Positions 7,773-17,041 of a stretch of 29,330 nucleotides of DNA are shown piece by piece. A program made the translations under genes and the position numbers. A model generated the notes under the pieces. The model made no database searches, had not been told where the DNA came from, and was given only the letters and a program-made list of their open reading frames with translations. Source of the DNA: Bacteroidales bacterium (GTDB taxonomy: Bacteria; Bacteroidota; Bacteroidia; Bacteroidales; Muribaculaceae); assembly GCA_004553485.1 (NCBI GenBank), contig SFLG01000018.1, forward strand, positions 1-29,330, read 5' to 3'. Within the stretch, counting starts at the first letter, position 1; each line of letters starts with the position of its first letter.

Positions 7773-8904
7773 GTTGGTTGCGGTCGGCGACGATTTGCTC
7801 GAGGCGGTCGACGATGTCCGAGGCGGCGTTGGGGCGCGACATGGCCTTTATCGACTGCGACATCGAGCGGCGCGTGTCGGCGTCGGCGAGCAGTCGCTCC
7901 AGCTCGGCACCCAATTTGGCGGTGGCCTCGGCGTCCTCTATCATCACCGCGGCACCCTTGTCCACCAGGGCGAGGGCGTTTTTGCGCTGATGGTCCTCGG
8001 CGACGTTGGGCGAGGGAATGAGAATGACGGGCGCCCCTACCAGCTCGAGCTCGCTGATGGTGCCGGCACCGGCGCGGCTCACCACCAGGTCGGCGGCGCG
8101 GTAGGCCATGGCCATGTCGTCGATGAAGGCCGAGGCGTGGACGTCGGGATGTCCCTGCGCCTTTGCCGAGCACTCGTCGGCGTAGAGCTTGCCGGTCTGC
8201 CACAGCAGCTGCGCTCCGGCCTTCTCTATCTGCGGGATGGCGGCGGAGATGGCCTCGTTGACGGTGCGGGCGCCCAGGCTGCCGCCGACGCTGAGCACGA
8301 GGGGCCGTCCGGGGTCAAAGCCCAGGGCCTTCTTGGCCTCGGCGGGGGTGGCCGTCACGGCGGTGATGGCGGCGCGCACGGGGTTGCCCGTCATCACGAT
8401 GCGGTCGGCGGGGAACCACCGGTCCATGTTGTCGTAGGCCACGCAGATGGCGTCGGCCTTCTTTGCCAGCAGCTTGTTTGTCACGCCGGGATAGCCGTTC
8501 TGCTCCTGCAGCAGGGTGGGGATGCCGTGCCGCTGGGCGGCCTTCAGCATCGGGCCGCTGGCGTAGCCGCCCACGCCGACGGCGATGTCGGGGCGGAAGT
8601 CGCGCAGGATGCCGTTGGCCATTCGGAGGCTGCGCCACAGCTTGCACAGGACGGCGAAGTTGCGCCACAGGCGGCGACGGTCAAAGCCGGCAACGGGCAG
8701 ACCCTTGATGTCGTAGCCCGCAGCGGGCACACGCTGCATCTCCATGCGCCCTTCGGCGCCCACAAACAGTATTTCGGCGTCGGGATGGCGACGGCGCACC
8801 TCGTTGGCTATCGAGACGGCGGGGAAGATGTGTCCCCCTGTTCCGCCACCGCTGACAAGCACGCGCAGCGGACGGTCGGGATTGTTGTATTCTGATTTTG
8901 TCAT
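7753..8904 (-). CDS. murG: Lipid II synthase MurG (GlcNAc transferase)
   Basis: MurG transfers GlcNAc from UDP-GlcNAc to lipid I on the cytoplasmic face of the membrane, giving lipid II. It is a GT-B, family 28 glycosyltransferase: the N-terminal glycine loop SGGGTGGHIFPA is at 18-29, and the C-terminal donor-binding part shows VSRAGAGTISEL and PSPNVAEDHQRKNA. The 383 residues fit the family. I prefer ATG 8904 (MTKSEY) over the TTG codon three positions upstream. A TAATTTTG box ends 6 bases before this ATG and could be a -7 element giving a nearly leaderless mRNA. The gap to ftsW is 74 bases. The last codons form part of a 9-bp repeat array. Confidence 0.98.
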   Translation of the reverse strand: MTKSEYNNPDRPLRVLVSGGGTGGHIFPAVSIANEVRRRHPDAEILFVGAEGRMEMQRVPAAGYDIKGLPVAGFDRRRLWRNFAVLCKLWRSLRMANGILRDFRPDIAVGVGGYASGPMLKAAQRHGIPTLLQEQNGYPGVTNKLLAKKADAICVAYDNMDRWFPADRIVMTGNPVRAAITAVTATPAEAKKALGFDPGRPLVLSVGGSLGARTVNEAISAAIPQIEKAGAQLLWQTGKLYADECSAKAQGHPDVHASAFIDDMAMAYRAADLVVSRAGAGTISELELVGAPVILIPSPNVAEDHQRKNALALVDKGAAVMIEDAEATAKLGAELERLLADADTRRSMSQSIKAMSRPNAASDIVDRLEQIVADRNQPKSQHS

Positions 8905-8978
8905 TTTGTGCAAAATTACGAAAAATTGGTAAACGCTACGCCCTTGACACCGATTTTTTACAATATATTATGTGTGTA

Positions 8979-10361
8979 TTATATCTGCGTGGGGTTGTCG
9001 GGCATCGAGTCGTCGTCGGAGAGACGCGAGATGCGGTCGTTGGCCTCCTGACGCTGACCTTTGCGCAGGGCGAAACGACTTACCGACAACATCATCCCGA
9101 GGGCTATCGACGTCACAATCACCGACGAGCCGCCCTTCGATATCAGTGGCAGGGGCTGGCCCGAGACGGGCAGGCAGCCCGTGACGATACCCATGTGCAC
9201 CAGGGCCTGGCAGACGATGAACACTGCCATACCGATTACCAGCAGGGCCGGGAAGGCCTTTTTGCACCGCGAGGCAATGTAGCCGGCGCGCCACAGCAGG
9301 CACAGGTAGGCAAAGAGCAGGAACGACCCGCCTACAAGTCCCGTGTCCTCGATGATGATGGCGTAGATATAGTCGGAGAAAGCCAGGGGCAGACGGGCCG
9401 TCTCGCGCGAGTTGCCGGGGAAGCGGCCCATCACCCCGCCGTTGGCCTGGGCGATGTACGAGTACATCTCCTGCGAGTTCTCGCTGGTGATTTCGTCGTT
9501 GAACTTGTTGGGGCGCAGGAAGTTGGCGACGCGGTTTTTGTGCGTGGCCTGGCGGTCAAACTCCTTGCCGCTCGAGATGGCCTCGGCATCGGTCATTCCG
9601 TCGGCCTGTTCGGTGCCGAAAATCTTTTCGCCGGCGTCGCTGTATTTGACAAAGTAGTATCCGCCGGCAATTATGGCGTAGACGCCCAACACGCACAGCA
9701 GCTCCTTGGCGCGCACGCCGCCGATAACCATCATGGCGCCCGAAATCACCATCATCAGCAGTGTGTTTGTCATGCCCTGCTTGATGAGCAGGGCGCCAAA
9801 GAAGAGCACCACCACGGCCACGACGGCCACCAGGCGGCGGTTGTAGCGCCGGTACTCGTCTACCTTGCCCTTTTTGTAGTGCACGCGGTAGTTGCACAGC
9901 ATGCGCGCGATAATCAGCGCCGCCGAGAACTTTATCAGCTCGGCGGGCTGCACCGTGCACAGGCCGAAGAGCGAGAAGGCGCGGCGCGCGCCGTTGATAA
10001 CCACGCCGTTGGCCATGGTGTAGAATACCGACAGCACGCTCAGGCCCACGATGACGTAGGTCAAGCGGTAAAACACGCGGTAGTGCACGCGCTGCAGGCA
10101 TATCATTATGATGAAGCCGACGAACAGCAGGAAGGCGTGGCGCGAGATGGGGCCGAGGATGTTGCCGCCGACAATCTCGCGCGACGAGGCGCTGAACAGC
10201 TCCACTATCGAGACAAAAATCAGGAAGGCGTATATGCCCCATATCGCCGGGTCGCGGCGGGGGCGGGGACGCACGGCGGCAATCTCGTCCTGCGCGGCCT
10301 GTTTGCGAGTGCGCGGGTCGGCTTGAGCGCCGGGGGTAATTATCTGGGTTTCTCCGGTCAT
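8979..10361 (-). CDS. ftsW: Septal peptidoglycan glycosyltransferase FtsW (SEDS family)
   Basis: FtsW is the multi-pass SEDS protein that polymerises lipid II at the septum together with FtsI. After a cytoplasmic N-terminus of about 45 residues, the first helix starts at AIWGIYAFLIFVSIVELFS, and about ten hydrophobic segments follow. Family marks are QPAELIKFSAALIIAR, FSDYIYAIIIEDTGLVGG (the conserved Asp loop) and the last-helix region with PLPLISKGGSSVI. Length 460 includes a larger extracellular loop around DAGEKIFGTEQADG and a tail of about 40 charged residues. Position between murD and murG is the standard dcw order, so FtsW is favoured over RodA. Confidence 0.96.
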   Translation of the reverse strand: MTGETQIITPGAQADPRTRKQAAQDEIAAVRPRPRRDPAIWGIYAFLIFVSIVELFSASSREIVGGNILGPISRHAFLLFVGFIIMICLQRVHYRVFYRLTYVIVGLSVLSVFYTMANGVVINGARRAFSLFGLCTVQPAELIKFSAALIIARMLCNYRVHYKKGKVDEYRRYNRRLVAVVAVVVLFFGALLIKQGMTNTLLMMVISGAMMVIGGVRAKELLCVLGVYAIIAGGYYFVKYSDAGEKIFGTEQADGMTDAEAISSGKEFDRQATHKNRVANFLRPNKFNDEITSENSQEMYSYIAQANGGVMGRFPGNSRETARLPLAFSDYIYAIIIEDTGLVGGSFLLFAYLCLLWRAGYIASRCKKAFPALLVIGMAVFIVCQALVHMGIVTGCLPVSGQPLPLISKGGSSVIVTSIALGMMLSVSRFALRKGQRQEANDRISRLSDDDSMPDNPTQI

Positions 10362-10370
10362 GGGGTGGGG

Positions 10371-10397
10371 GTTATCAGAGGTATCAGAGATGTCAGA
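10371..10397. repeat. 9-bp tandem array (ATCAGA type) between murD and ftsW
   Basis: Three plus-strand units at exact 9-base spacing: GTTATCAGA, GGTATCAGA, GATGTCAGA. They fill most of the 45-base gap between the murD stop and the ftsW start. The octamer TATCAGAG recurs, in the opposite orientation, near 25964 and 27904. Confidence 0.75.
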
Positions 10398-10406
10398 GGG
10401 GTGTTG

Positions 10407-11756
10407 TCATTTGAGGGCGTGGACGGCGTCCTTGAAGCGGCGGCCGCGGTCCTCGTAGCTGGTGAAGAGGTCGAAGCTGGCGCAGCAGGGCGACAGCAGG
10501 ACGGTGTCGCCGGGACGGGCTGCGGCACGGCAGGCGGCGACGGCGTCGGCAAGGGTGTGCGTGTCGTCGACGGGGACGATGCCGCCGAAGAAGTCGACAA
10601 TCTTTTCGTTGTGCAGACCCATGGCCACGATGTGCTTGACCTTCTGACGCACCAGGTCGAGAATTTCGGAGTAGTCGTTGCCTTTGTCCTTGCCGCCGAG
10701 GATGAGCACCGTGGGCGTCGTCATCGACTGCAGGGCGTAGTATGCCGAGGCCACGTTGGTGGCCTTTGAGTCGTTTATCCAGCGCACGCCGTCGAGGTCG
10801 CGCACAAATTCGAGGCGGTGCTCCACGCCGGGGAAGTCGGCCAGCGACTTGCGCAGGCTCTCGGCCTCCACCCCGCACAGACGGGCGGCAAGGGCCGCCG
10901 CCATGGAGTTGTAGAGGTTGTGCAGGCCGGGCAGACTCAGCTCGGCGCGCGGCATGGCGAACAGTCCCCGGGGTGTGCGCACGTTAAGCATGCCGGCGTC
11001 GTCAACCCAGGCCGCCACGTCCTTGTCGTCGCCGTTGTCGGTCTTGGCAAAGGGGTAGCGGGCGGCGGTGACGGTGGCCGTGCGCAGCTTGGCGGCGGTG
11101 ACGGGGTCGTCCTTCCAGTAGATGAAGGCGTCCGTCGGCCGCTGGTTTTGCAGGATGCGCAGCTTGGCGTCGGCGTACTTGTCCATGCTGTGCTCGTATC
11201 GGTCGAGGTGGTCGGGGGTGATGTTGAGCAGGATGGCGATGTCGGCGCGGAAGTCGTACATATTGTCGAGCTGGAACGAGCTCAGCTCGATGACGTAGAC
11301 GGGGTGCGGGTCGCGGGCCACCTGCAGGGCCAAGCTGCGGCCCACGTTGCCGGCCAGGCCGGCGTCGATGCCGGCGGCGTTGAGGATGTGGTGGGTGAGC
11401 AGCGTGGTGGTGGTCTTGCCGTTGGAGCCGGTTATGCACACCATCTTGGCGTCGGTGTAGCGGCCGGCGAACTCTATCTCGCTGACCACGGGGATGCCCT
11501 TCTGCGCCACGGCCTGCATGACGGGGGTCTCCTTGGCGATGCCGGGGCTCTTTACCACCAGTCCGGCGTCAAGGATGCGCTCCATGGTGTGGCCGCCCTG
11601 CTCCCAGGCTATGCCCTCGCTGTCGAGGAGGTCGCGGTATTTGGCGGGGATGGTGCCGAAGTCGCTGACAAAGACGTCAAAGCCCTTGTCCTTGGCCAGC
11701 ACGGCGGCGCCGGCTCCGCTCTCGCCGCCGCCCAATATGACTATTCTGTTGTTCAT
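10407..11756 (-). CDS. murD: UDP-MurNAc-L-alanine--D-glutamate ligase MurD
   Basis: MurD adds D-glutamate to UDP-MurNAc-L-Ala. The N-terminal uridine-binding motif is ILGGGESGAGAA (7-18), the ATP loop ITGSNGKTTTT is at 108-118, and central and C-terminal Mur ligase signatures include LSSFQLD, HNLYNSMAAA, HRLEFV and INDSKATN. The C-terminal LSPCCASFD and the closing FKDAVHAL are typical of MurD. At 449 residues it is of normal length. It starts 31 bases after mraY and ends 45 bases before ftsW. Confidence 0.98.
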   Translation of the reverse strand: MNNRIVILGGGESGAGAAVLAKDKGFDVFVSDFGTIPAKYRDLLDSEGIAWEQGGHTMERILDAGLVVKSPGIAKETPVMQAVAQKGIPVVSEIEFAGRYTDAKMVCITGSNGKTTTTLLTHHILNAAGIDAGLAGNVGRSLALQVARDPHPVYVIELSSFQLDNMYDFRADIAILLNITPDHLDRYEHSMDKYADAKLRILQNQRPTDAFIYWKDDPVTAAKLRTATVTAARYPFAKTDNGDDKDVAAWVDDAGMLNVRTPRGLFAMPRAELSLPGLHNLYNSMAAALAARLCGVEAESLRKSLADFPGVEHRLEFVRDLDGVRWINDSKATNVASAYYALQSMTTPTVLILGGKDKGNDYSEILDLVRQKVKHIVAMGLHNEKIVDFFGGIVPVDDTHTLADAVAACRAAARPGDTVLLSPCCASFDLFTSYEDRGRRFKDAVHALK

Positions 11757-11787
11757 TGTACTATTGTCTTGTCTGAGTGCTAACTTC

Positions 11788-13035
11788 TTATCTTATTTTT
11801 AGGGTTACGAAGGTGAGGGCGGCCAGGATGATGCCGATAATCCAGAAGCGCACGACAATCTTGCCCTCGTGGACGGGCATCAGGGGCTTCTGTATCAGCG
11901 CCTGCACCGTCCCGGCCTCCTTCTGGAAGTGGTGGTGCAGCGGCGTCATCTTGAAGACGCGCTTGCCGTGGGTGAGGCGGAAGTAGGCCACCTGTATCAT
12001 CACCGACAGGTCTTCGATGTAGAATAGGGCGCACAGCACCGGCAGCAGCAGCTCCTTGTGGATGAGCACGGCAAAGACGGCGATGATGCCGCCCAGCGTC
12101 AGCGACCCGGTGTCGCCCATAAACACCTGTGCCGGGTAGGCGTTGTACCACAGGAAGCCCACCAGGGCGCCCATGAACGCCGACATGTACACCACAAGCT
12201 CCTCGGACCCCGGTATGTACATGATGTTGAGGTACGACGAGTAGATGACGTTCGACCCCAGGTAGGCCATTATCGCCAGCGCCACGCCGATTATCGCCGA
12301 GCAGCCCGTGGCAAGTCCGTCCAGGCCGTCGGTGAGGTTGGCGCCGTTGCTGGTGGCGGCGACGAAGAAGATGGTGATGAGCAGGAAGGCTATCCAGCCT
12401 CCCGTCTCGGCGTGGTCGCCCATCCAGCGGGTCAGCGACGTGTAGTCGAAGTTGTGGTTCTTGATGAAGGGGATGGTGGTGACGGGAGCCTTCTCGGGCG
12501 TACCCTCATACACCACCACCGTCTCCTTGTCGGGGGCCTGGCCCGACACCTCGACGTTGGCCACCGTCGTTATCGCGGGGGTGAAGTACATCGCGGCGGC
12601 CACGATGAAGCCTATACCCACCTGGCCCACAATCTTGTACTTGCCCTTCAGACCATCTTTGTTGTGGTACTGCAGCTTCTTGTAGTCGTCCAGAAAGCCT
12701 ATCGTGCCCAGCCACAGCGTGGACAGCAGCATCAGCAGCATATAGGGGTTGGACAGGTTGGCCACAAGCAGGCAGGGGGCGATGATGGCCAGGATGATGA
12801 TGATACCGCCCATGGTGGGGGTGCCCTTCTTCTTCTCCTGGTCCTTGAGGCCGAGGTTGCGCACAATCTCGCCCACCTGACGTTTTTGCAGGATGTTGAT
12901 GACGCGGCGGCCGAAGACGATGGCGATGAGCATCGCCAGCACAAAGGCGGCGCCAGAGCGCACGGTCACATATTCCATGAGGCGGGCACCGGGCACGCCT
13001 TCACCAAGCAGGTAATGAAAGAGGTAGTAAAACAT
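11788..13035 (-). CDS. mraY: Phospho-MurNAc-pentapeptide transferase MraY
   Basis: MraY is the polytopic membrane enzyme that moves phospho-MurNAc-pentapeptide from UDP to undecaprenyl phosphate, forming lipid I. The motif GTPTMGG is at 71-77, the paired aspartates of FLDDYKK at 114-120 and the catalytic NLTDGLDG at 233-240. The TPLHHHF histidine motif lies near the C-terminus. Compared with the 360-residue E. coli enzyme it is 415 long; the extra residues form a soluble insert at about 155-212 between helices, facing outward if standard topology holds. An inverted repeat lies 10 bases upstream of the start codon. Confidence 0.98.
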   Translation of the reverse strand: MFYYLFHYLLGEGVPGARLMEYVTVRSGAAFVLAMLIAIVFGRRVINILQKRQVGEIVRNLGLKDQEKKKGTPTMGGIIIILAIIAPCLLVANLSNPYMLLMLLSTLWLGTIGFLDDYKKLQYHNKDGLKGKYKIVGQVGIGFIVAAAMYFTPAITTVANVEVSGQAPDKETVVVYEGTPEKAPVTTIPFIKNHNFDYTSLTRWMGDHAETGGWIAFLLITIFFVAATSNGANLTDGLDGLATGCSAIIGVALAIMAYLGSNVIYSSYLNIMYIPGSEELVVYMSAFMGALVGFLWYNAYPAQVFMGDTGSLTLGGIIAVFAVLIHKELLLPVLCALFYIEDLSVMIQVAYFRLTHGKRVFKMTPLHHHFQKEAGTVQALIQKPLMPVHEGKIVVRFWIIGIILAALTFVTLKIR

Positions 13036-13045
13036 GGGTATTTAT

Positions 13046-13069
13046 TTAAGTTGAGCTTGCTCAACTTAA
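13046..13069. promoter_or_regulatory. Inverted repeat just upstream of mraY start
   Basis: Arms TTAAGTTGAGC and GCTCAACTTAA are perfect 11-base complements separated by 2 bases. In the mRNA this would form a strong hairpin ending 10 nucleotides before the mraY ATG (13035), where it could affect ribosome access. There is no T-tract after it, so a terminator is unlikely. Alternatively it is a protein-binding site. Confidence 0.6.
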
Positions 13070-13101
13070 GGTTTAGGGGGTTAGGGGTTTATATATAAGA
13101 C

Positions 13102-13128
13102 GTATGTGGTGTATGTGGTGTATGTGGC
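13102..13128. repeat. 9-bp tandem array (GTATGTGGT) between murE and mraY
   Basis: Three plus-strand units, GTATGTGGT, GTATGTGGT and GTATGTGGC, follow each other directly 8 bases past the murE stop. The same unit, rotated (GTGGTGTAT), appears in the array at 27808-27888. Confidence 0.8.
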
Positions 13129-13136
13129 CGTCCGGT

Positions 13137-14621
13137 TTACCGGCTGCCTTCGGCCAGGTCGGTGTTGCGGGCGGCGATGGCGTCGCGGGCCTGTTCGCGG
13201 TCGTCGAAGTGGATGCGCCGGTGGTCGGCAAACTCCTGGTAGTCCTCGTGTCCCTTTCCGGCCACCAGGATGATGTCGCCGGGGGCGGCCTCCATCACGG
13301 CGGCGTGGATGGCGGCGGCGCGGTCGAGGATGACGTCGGTCTGCACGGGGGCGTCGACGGGGACGCCGGCCTTGATGTCCTCGGCGATGTCGGCGGGGTC
13401 TTCGTCGCGCGGGTTGTCAGAGGTGATGATGAGTCGGTCAGAGCGGCGGGCGGCCTCGCGTCCCATCTGCGGGCGCTTGCCGTGGTCGCGGTTGCCTCCG
13501 GCGCCGGTGACGGTCACCACGGCGGCGCCGCGGGAGCGGACGGCACAGATGGTGTCGAGGACGTTGGCAAGGGCGTCGGGGGTGTGGGCATAGTCCACCA
13601 CCACCGTCACGCCGTCGTCCGAGCGGAACCACTGGAAGCGTCCCGCCACGGGCACGAGGCGGCTCAGCGTCAGGGCGGCCTCGGTGGGGGCGGCACCCAT
13701 CAGGCACAGGGCGCCGTAGACGGCCAGCAGGTTGTAGCAGTTGAACTTGCCGGCGAAGTGGGTCTCCACCTCGATGCCGTTGACGCTCATCAGGGTGCCG
13801 TCGATGCGGTTTTCGATGTCGCGGCCGCGGAAGTCGGCGTCAGCGCGCATCGAGTAGGTGTGGCGGGCGGCGCGGGTGTTCTGCAGCATCACCAGGCCGT
13901 GCGCGTCGTCGGCGTTGACGAGGGCCCAGGCCGTGGAGGGGAGGTCGTCGAACAGACTCTTCTTGGCGGCGAGATAGGCGTCGAAGGTTTTGTGGTAGTC
14001 GAGGTGGTCGCGGGTGAGGTTGGTGAAGACGCAGCCGGCGAAGTGCAGGCCGGCGGTGCGCTTCTGCACCTGACCGTGGCTCGAGCACTCCATGGCGGCG
14101 AAGGTGCAGCCCTTGTCCACCATCATCGCCAGCAGGCGGTTTATCTCCAGGGGCGAGGGCGTGGTGTTGGTGGTGGCGAAGCGCTCGTCGCCGACGCGGT
14201 TCTCGACGGTGCTGAGCAGTCCGGCCTCATGTCCGGCCATCCGCGCGGCCTCGTACAGCAGCGTGGCCACGGTGGTCTTGCCGTTGGTGCCCGTCACCCC
14301 TACCAGCGTCAGACGGCGCGACGGGTTGCCGTACCATTCGGAGGCCATATAGCCCAGGGCGACGGCGGCCGACGGCACCTGCACCCACACCACGTCGCCG
14401 GGGGCGTTGTCCGGAATTTTCTCGCACACCACTGCCGTTGCCCCGGCCCGGATGGCCTGGGGGATGAAGCGGTGGCCGTCCTGAGCGGGACCGCTGACGG
14501 CGACGAAGACGTTGGCGGGGCGCACCTGGCGCGAGTCGCTCTGCACGCCGGTGACGGCGATGGAGGTGTCGCCCGCGATGCGTTCGCAAATTATATTGTC
14601 AAGGAGTTGGCTTAGTTTCAT
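13137..14621 (-). CDS. murE: UDP-MurNAc-tripeptide synthetase MurE (meso-DAP type)
   Basis: MurE adds the third stem residue. The ATP loop VTGTNGKTTVAT is at 109-120; AMECSSHG (177-184), HLDYH and KKSLF (220-224, including the lysine usually carbamylated) follow. The specificity motif is DNPR (402-405) within SDNPRDEDP, which in the family marks meso-diaminopimelate rather than lysine. Length 494 is normal. The start overlaps the end of ftsI by 23 bases, which suggests translational coupling. No murF follows, as is usual in this phylum, so the last ligase step must be encoded elsewhere. Confidence 0.98.
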   Translation of the reverse strand: MKLSQLLDNIICERIAGDTSIAVTGVQSDSRQVRPANVFVAVSGPAQDGHRFIPQAIRAGATAVVCEKIPDNAPGDVVWVQVPSAAVALGYMASEWYGNPSRRLTLVGVTGTNGKTTVATLLYEAARMAGHEAGLLSTVENRVGDERFATTNTTPSPLEINRLLAMMVDKGCTFAAMECSSHGQVQKRTAGLHFAGCVFTNLTRDHLDYHKTFDAYLAAKKSLFDDLPSTAWALVNADDAHGLVMLQNTRAARHTYSMRADADFRGRDIENRIDGTLMSVNGIEVETHFAGKFNCYNLLAVYGALCLMGAAPTEAALTLSRLVPVAGRFQWFRSDDGVTVVVDYAHTPDALANVLDTICAVRSRGAAVVTVTGAGGNRDHGKRPQMGREAARRSDRLIITSDNPRDEDPADIAEDIKAGVPVDAPVQTDVILDRAAAIHAAVMEAAPGDIILVAGKGHEDYQEFADHRRIHFDDREQARDAIAARNTDLAEGSR

Positions 14622-17025
14622 TTTCTTCTTTTTTTGCCGGTTCTTTGTTTATCGCCGGCTTCTTCTTGGCCGCCGGCTTGGCGTAAGTGTATGTTTCGAG
14701 CGACAGTGCCACGCGCGAGCCGGCCGGGGCTGCTGTTCCCGGTGCGGGGGTCTGTGTGGCCACATATCCCGAGCCGCCAGCCTTGACCTTGTAGCCGGCC
14801 TTGGAGAGGATGCGCAGGGCGTCGCGCACACTCAGTCCGCGCACATCGGGGACGGTGCCCTTGGCGGTGGCGGCGGGGGTGCGGAACGACTCGACGCTGG
14901 CGGCCGAGATAAATCCTTTTACCTTGCCGCGGCGGCTGCCGTCCATCCCGCCGTACAGCACCGGCGTCTTGCCCTTGGCGCTGACGGGGGTGCCGTCGGC
15001 CTCGGCGTGGAAGTTGGACGAGTTGTCCAGCCAGCCGCGCGAGTACATCTTCTCGGCGATGTTGCGGAAGACTGTGCCGCTGGTCATCTCGGCCGACCGT
15101 ACGCCGGGCTTGGGGTCGGAGATAAGCACCATGCAGGTGTATTTGGGTTTGTCGTAGGGGAACATGCCGCAGAAGGCCAGACGGTAGTGGCCTTCGCGGT
15201 AGCCGGGGGGCACGACGGGACGGGCGGCGATGCTGTCCTCGCGTGTCTTGGCCTTTTTCAGCGCCTCGAGCCACGCCTTGCGCTGGGCCGGGGTGATTTC
15301 GTGGGTAAGCTTCGCCGTGCCGGTCTTGCCGCACATCTCCACCAGCTTGCTCTTGATGTGCTTGGCGGTTCCGCCCTCCTTATAGATTACGCCGTGCATC
15401 ATCTCGCGCAGGATGCGCGCGTTTTTTTCGCTGCAGATGCGGTCGCGCACGTAGGTGACGGGCAGAAGCGAGTCGGTGCCGTCGGCGCGTCGCACGGCCG
15501 AGACGATGCGTGGCCGCACAAAGCGGCCGTTGTTGGCGATGGCGTTGAAGAAGGCGCAGGTGTACAGGGGCGGGATGCGGGTGCCGTAGCCGTAGGTCTG
15601 GTCGCCCATGGTGCGCTTGCCGCCGCGCTTGGGGTCGAGGGTGGGGAAGTAGGCCGGCTGCTCGCCGGAGATGCCGGTGTTGAAGGGCTCGAGCAGTCCA
15701 AACTTGCGCACGCGCTCGCGGAAGCTGTTGATGTCGTGCTCGTAGTGCGGGGCCATCAGCTTGGTCATGCCCACGTTGGACGAGTACTCCAGAAACCGCC
15801 GCACGGGCTTCATCACCGGGCCGTGGGTGTCTTTGATGGGTTTGCCGCCGCCGTAGCGGTAGGGGGCGGTGTTGTACATCTGGTCGAGGTTGGGGGCGAA
15901 GCCGTCCTCGAGGGCGATGGTCATCGAGATGACCTTCATCACCGAGCCGGGCTCGTAGCCCTGGAGGACATAATACATCGCCTCGCCGTAGGTGCCCGTC
16001 ACCGAGTCGCGCTCGAGGTTGGAGATGGCCTTGATGTCGCCGGTGGAGGTCTCCATCAGGATGGCGGCGCCCCACTGCGCCTCGCAGTCGAGGAGCACCT
16101 TGTTGAGCTCGTTGTCGACGATGTCCTGCATTCCCACGTTGATGGTGGTGCGCAGTGTCGCGCCGTCGACGGCGGGGACGTCGGTCCAGTTGACGATGTT
16201 GTGTGTCAGGGGCACCTTGCGGGCTATGCCGGGTTTGCCGAAGAGCTTCTTGTCAAGGGCCTTCTCCAGGCCCGAGATGCCGTGCACCTCGGAGTTGTCC
16301 TTGGTCTGGCCCACGCGGCCTATCGAGCGCTTGGCCATCTCGCCGTAGGGGTACGACCGCATCTCGCGCGGATCGATGGTGAGGCCCGTCTTGTTGGGGT
16401 TGGACCAGATATGGAAGAAGGGCCAGGTGGTGCGCACGCGCTCTTTGTCGGCGTACGATATGTCGCGCAGCAGCGTCAGGCGGCGGTTGCGCTCGCCCTT
16501 CTTCTTGCCCAGCTCGCGGTTGAAGCGCCGCTGCCAGTCCTCGCTGCTGACGCCGGGGGTCATCGTGGCAAGGGAGTCGCACAGCGAGTCCAGCGAGGCC
16601 ACGAACTGCTTCTCCTTGAACGAGGCGGCGCGCATGTCCATGCGCAGAGTGTAGTAGGTGAGGTTGGTGGCAAGCACCGAGCCGTCGTCGGCGAGTATCT
16701 CGCCGCGCCGGGGCGGTATGACCACCTCTTTCTGCAGCTCTTCGTTGGCTTTGTCCATCCACTGCTGGCGGTGGGTGACGGTGGTGTCGTAGGCATGGCT
16801 GACGATATACGCCGCGCCGGCCATCACCCAGAGGGCGATGAACCAGTAACGCAGGTAGATGAGCATGCTCGATTTGATATAACGTCGCAGGCCCGTGCCG
16901 ACAATCTCGTTGCCTTTGCCGTCGGTGCCCAGACGCGCGCGCGACACGGTGTCGCTGTCGCTGTCGCCACCGCGCCGGCGCGGTGAGCGGGGGTTGTTGA
17001 TGTCGTCTTCGTCGTAGGTTTTCAT
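14599..17025 (-). CDS. ftsI: Septal transpeptidase FtsI (PBP3) with C-terminal PASTA domain
   Basis: A class B penicillin-binding protein that cross-links septal peptidoglycan. After a charged 50-residue cytoplasmic N-terminus a transmembrane helix lies at about 56-76 (YLRYWFIALWVMAGAAYIV). The PBP dimer region contains RRGEILADDG, and the transpeptidase domain shows all three motifs: SVMK (361-364, catalytic Ser361), SSN (415-417) and KTG (567-569). About 40 residues rich in Lys, Arg and Ala follow the KTG strand. One PASTA domain (about 724-778, starting VPDVRGLSVRDALRIL) is followed by a Lys/Pro/Glu tail. At 808 residues it is larger than the E. coli protein. Its end overlaps murE by 23 bases. 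Confidence 0.97.
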   Translation of the reverse strand: MKTYDEDDINNPRSPRRRGGDSDSDTVSRARLGTDGKGNEIVGTGLRRYIKSSMLIYLRYWFIALWVMAGAAYIVSHAYDTTVTHRQQWMDKANEELQKEVVIPPRRGEILADDGSVLATNLTYYTLRMDMRAASFKEKQFVASLDSLCDSLATMTPGVSSEDWQRRFNRELGKKKGERNRRLTLLRDISYADKERVRTTWPFFHIWSNPNKTGLTIDPREMRSYPYGEMAKRSIGRVGQTKDNSEVHGISGLEKALDKKLFGKPGIARKVPLTHNIVNWTDVPAVDGATLRTTINVGMQDIVDNELNKVLLDCEAQWGAAILMETSTGDIKAISNLERDSVTGTYGEAMYYVLQGYEPGSVMKVISMTIALEDGFAPNLDQMYNTAPYRYGGGKPIKDTHGPVMKPVRRFLEYSSNVGMTKLMAPHYEHDINSFRERVRKFGLLEPFNTGISGEQPAYFPTLDPKRGGKRTMGDQTYGYGTRIPPLYTCAFFNAIANNGRFVRPRIVSAVRRADGTDSLLPVTYVRDRICSEKNARILREMMHGVIYKEGGTAKHIKSKLVEMCGKTGTAKLTHEITPAQRKAWLEALKKAKTREDSIAARPVVPPGYREGHYRLAFCGMFPYDKPKYTCMVLISDPKPGVRSAEMTSGTVFRNIAEKMYSRGWLDNSSNFHAEADGTPVSAKGKTPVLYGGMDGSRRGKVKGFISAASVESFRTPAATAKGTVPDVRGLSVRDALRILSKAGYKVKAGGSGYVATQTPAPGTAAPAGSRVALSLETYTYAKPAAKKKPAINKEPAKKEENETKPTP

Positions 17026-17041
17026 AGGAGGGAGAAAGAAA

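Noticed and set aside
16971..16988. GC-rich palindrome CACCGCGCCGGCGCGGTG
   Set aside because: It lies inside the Arg-rich N-terminus of ftsI and follows from CGC/CGG arginine codons.
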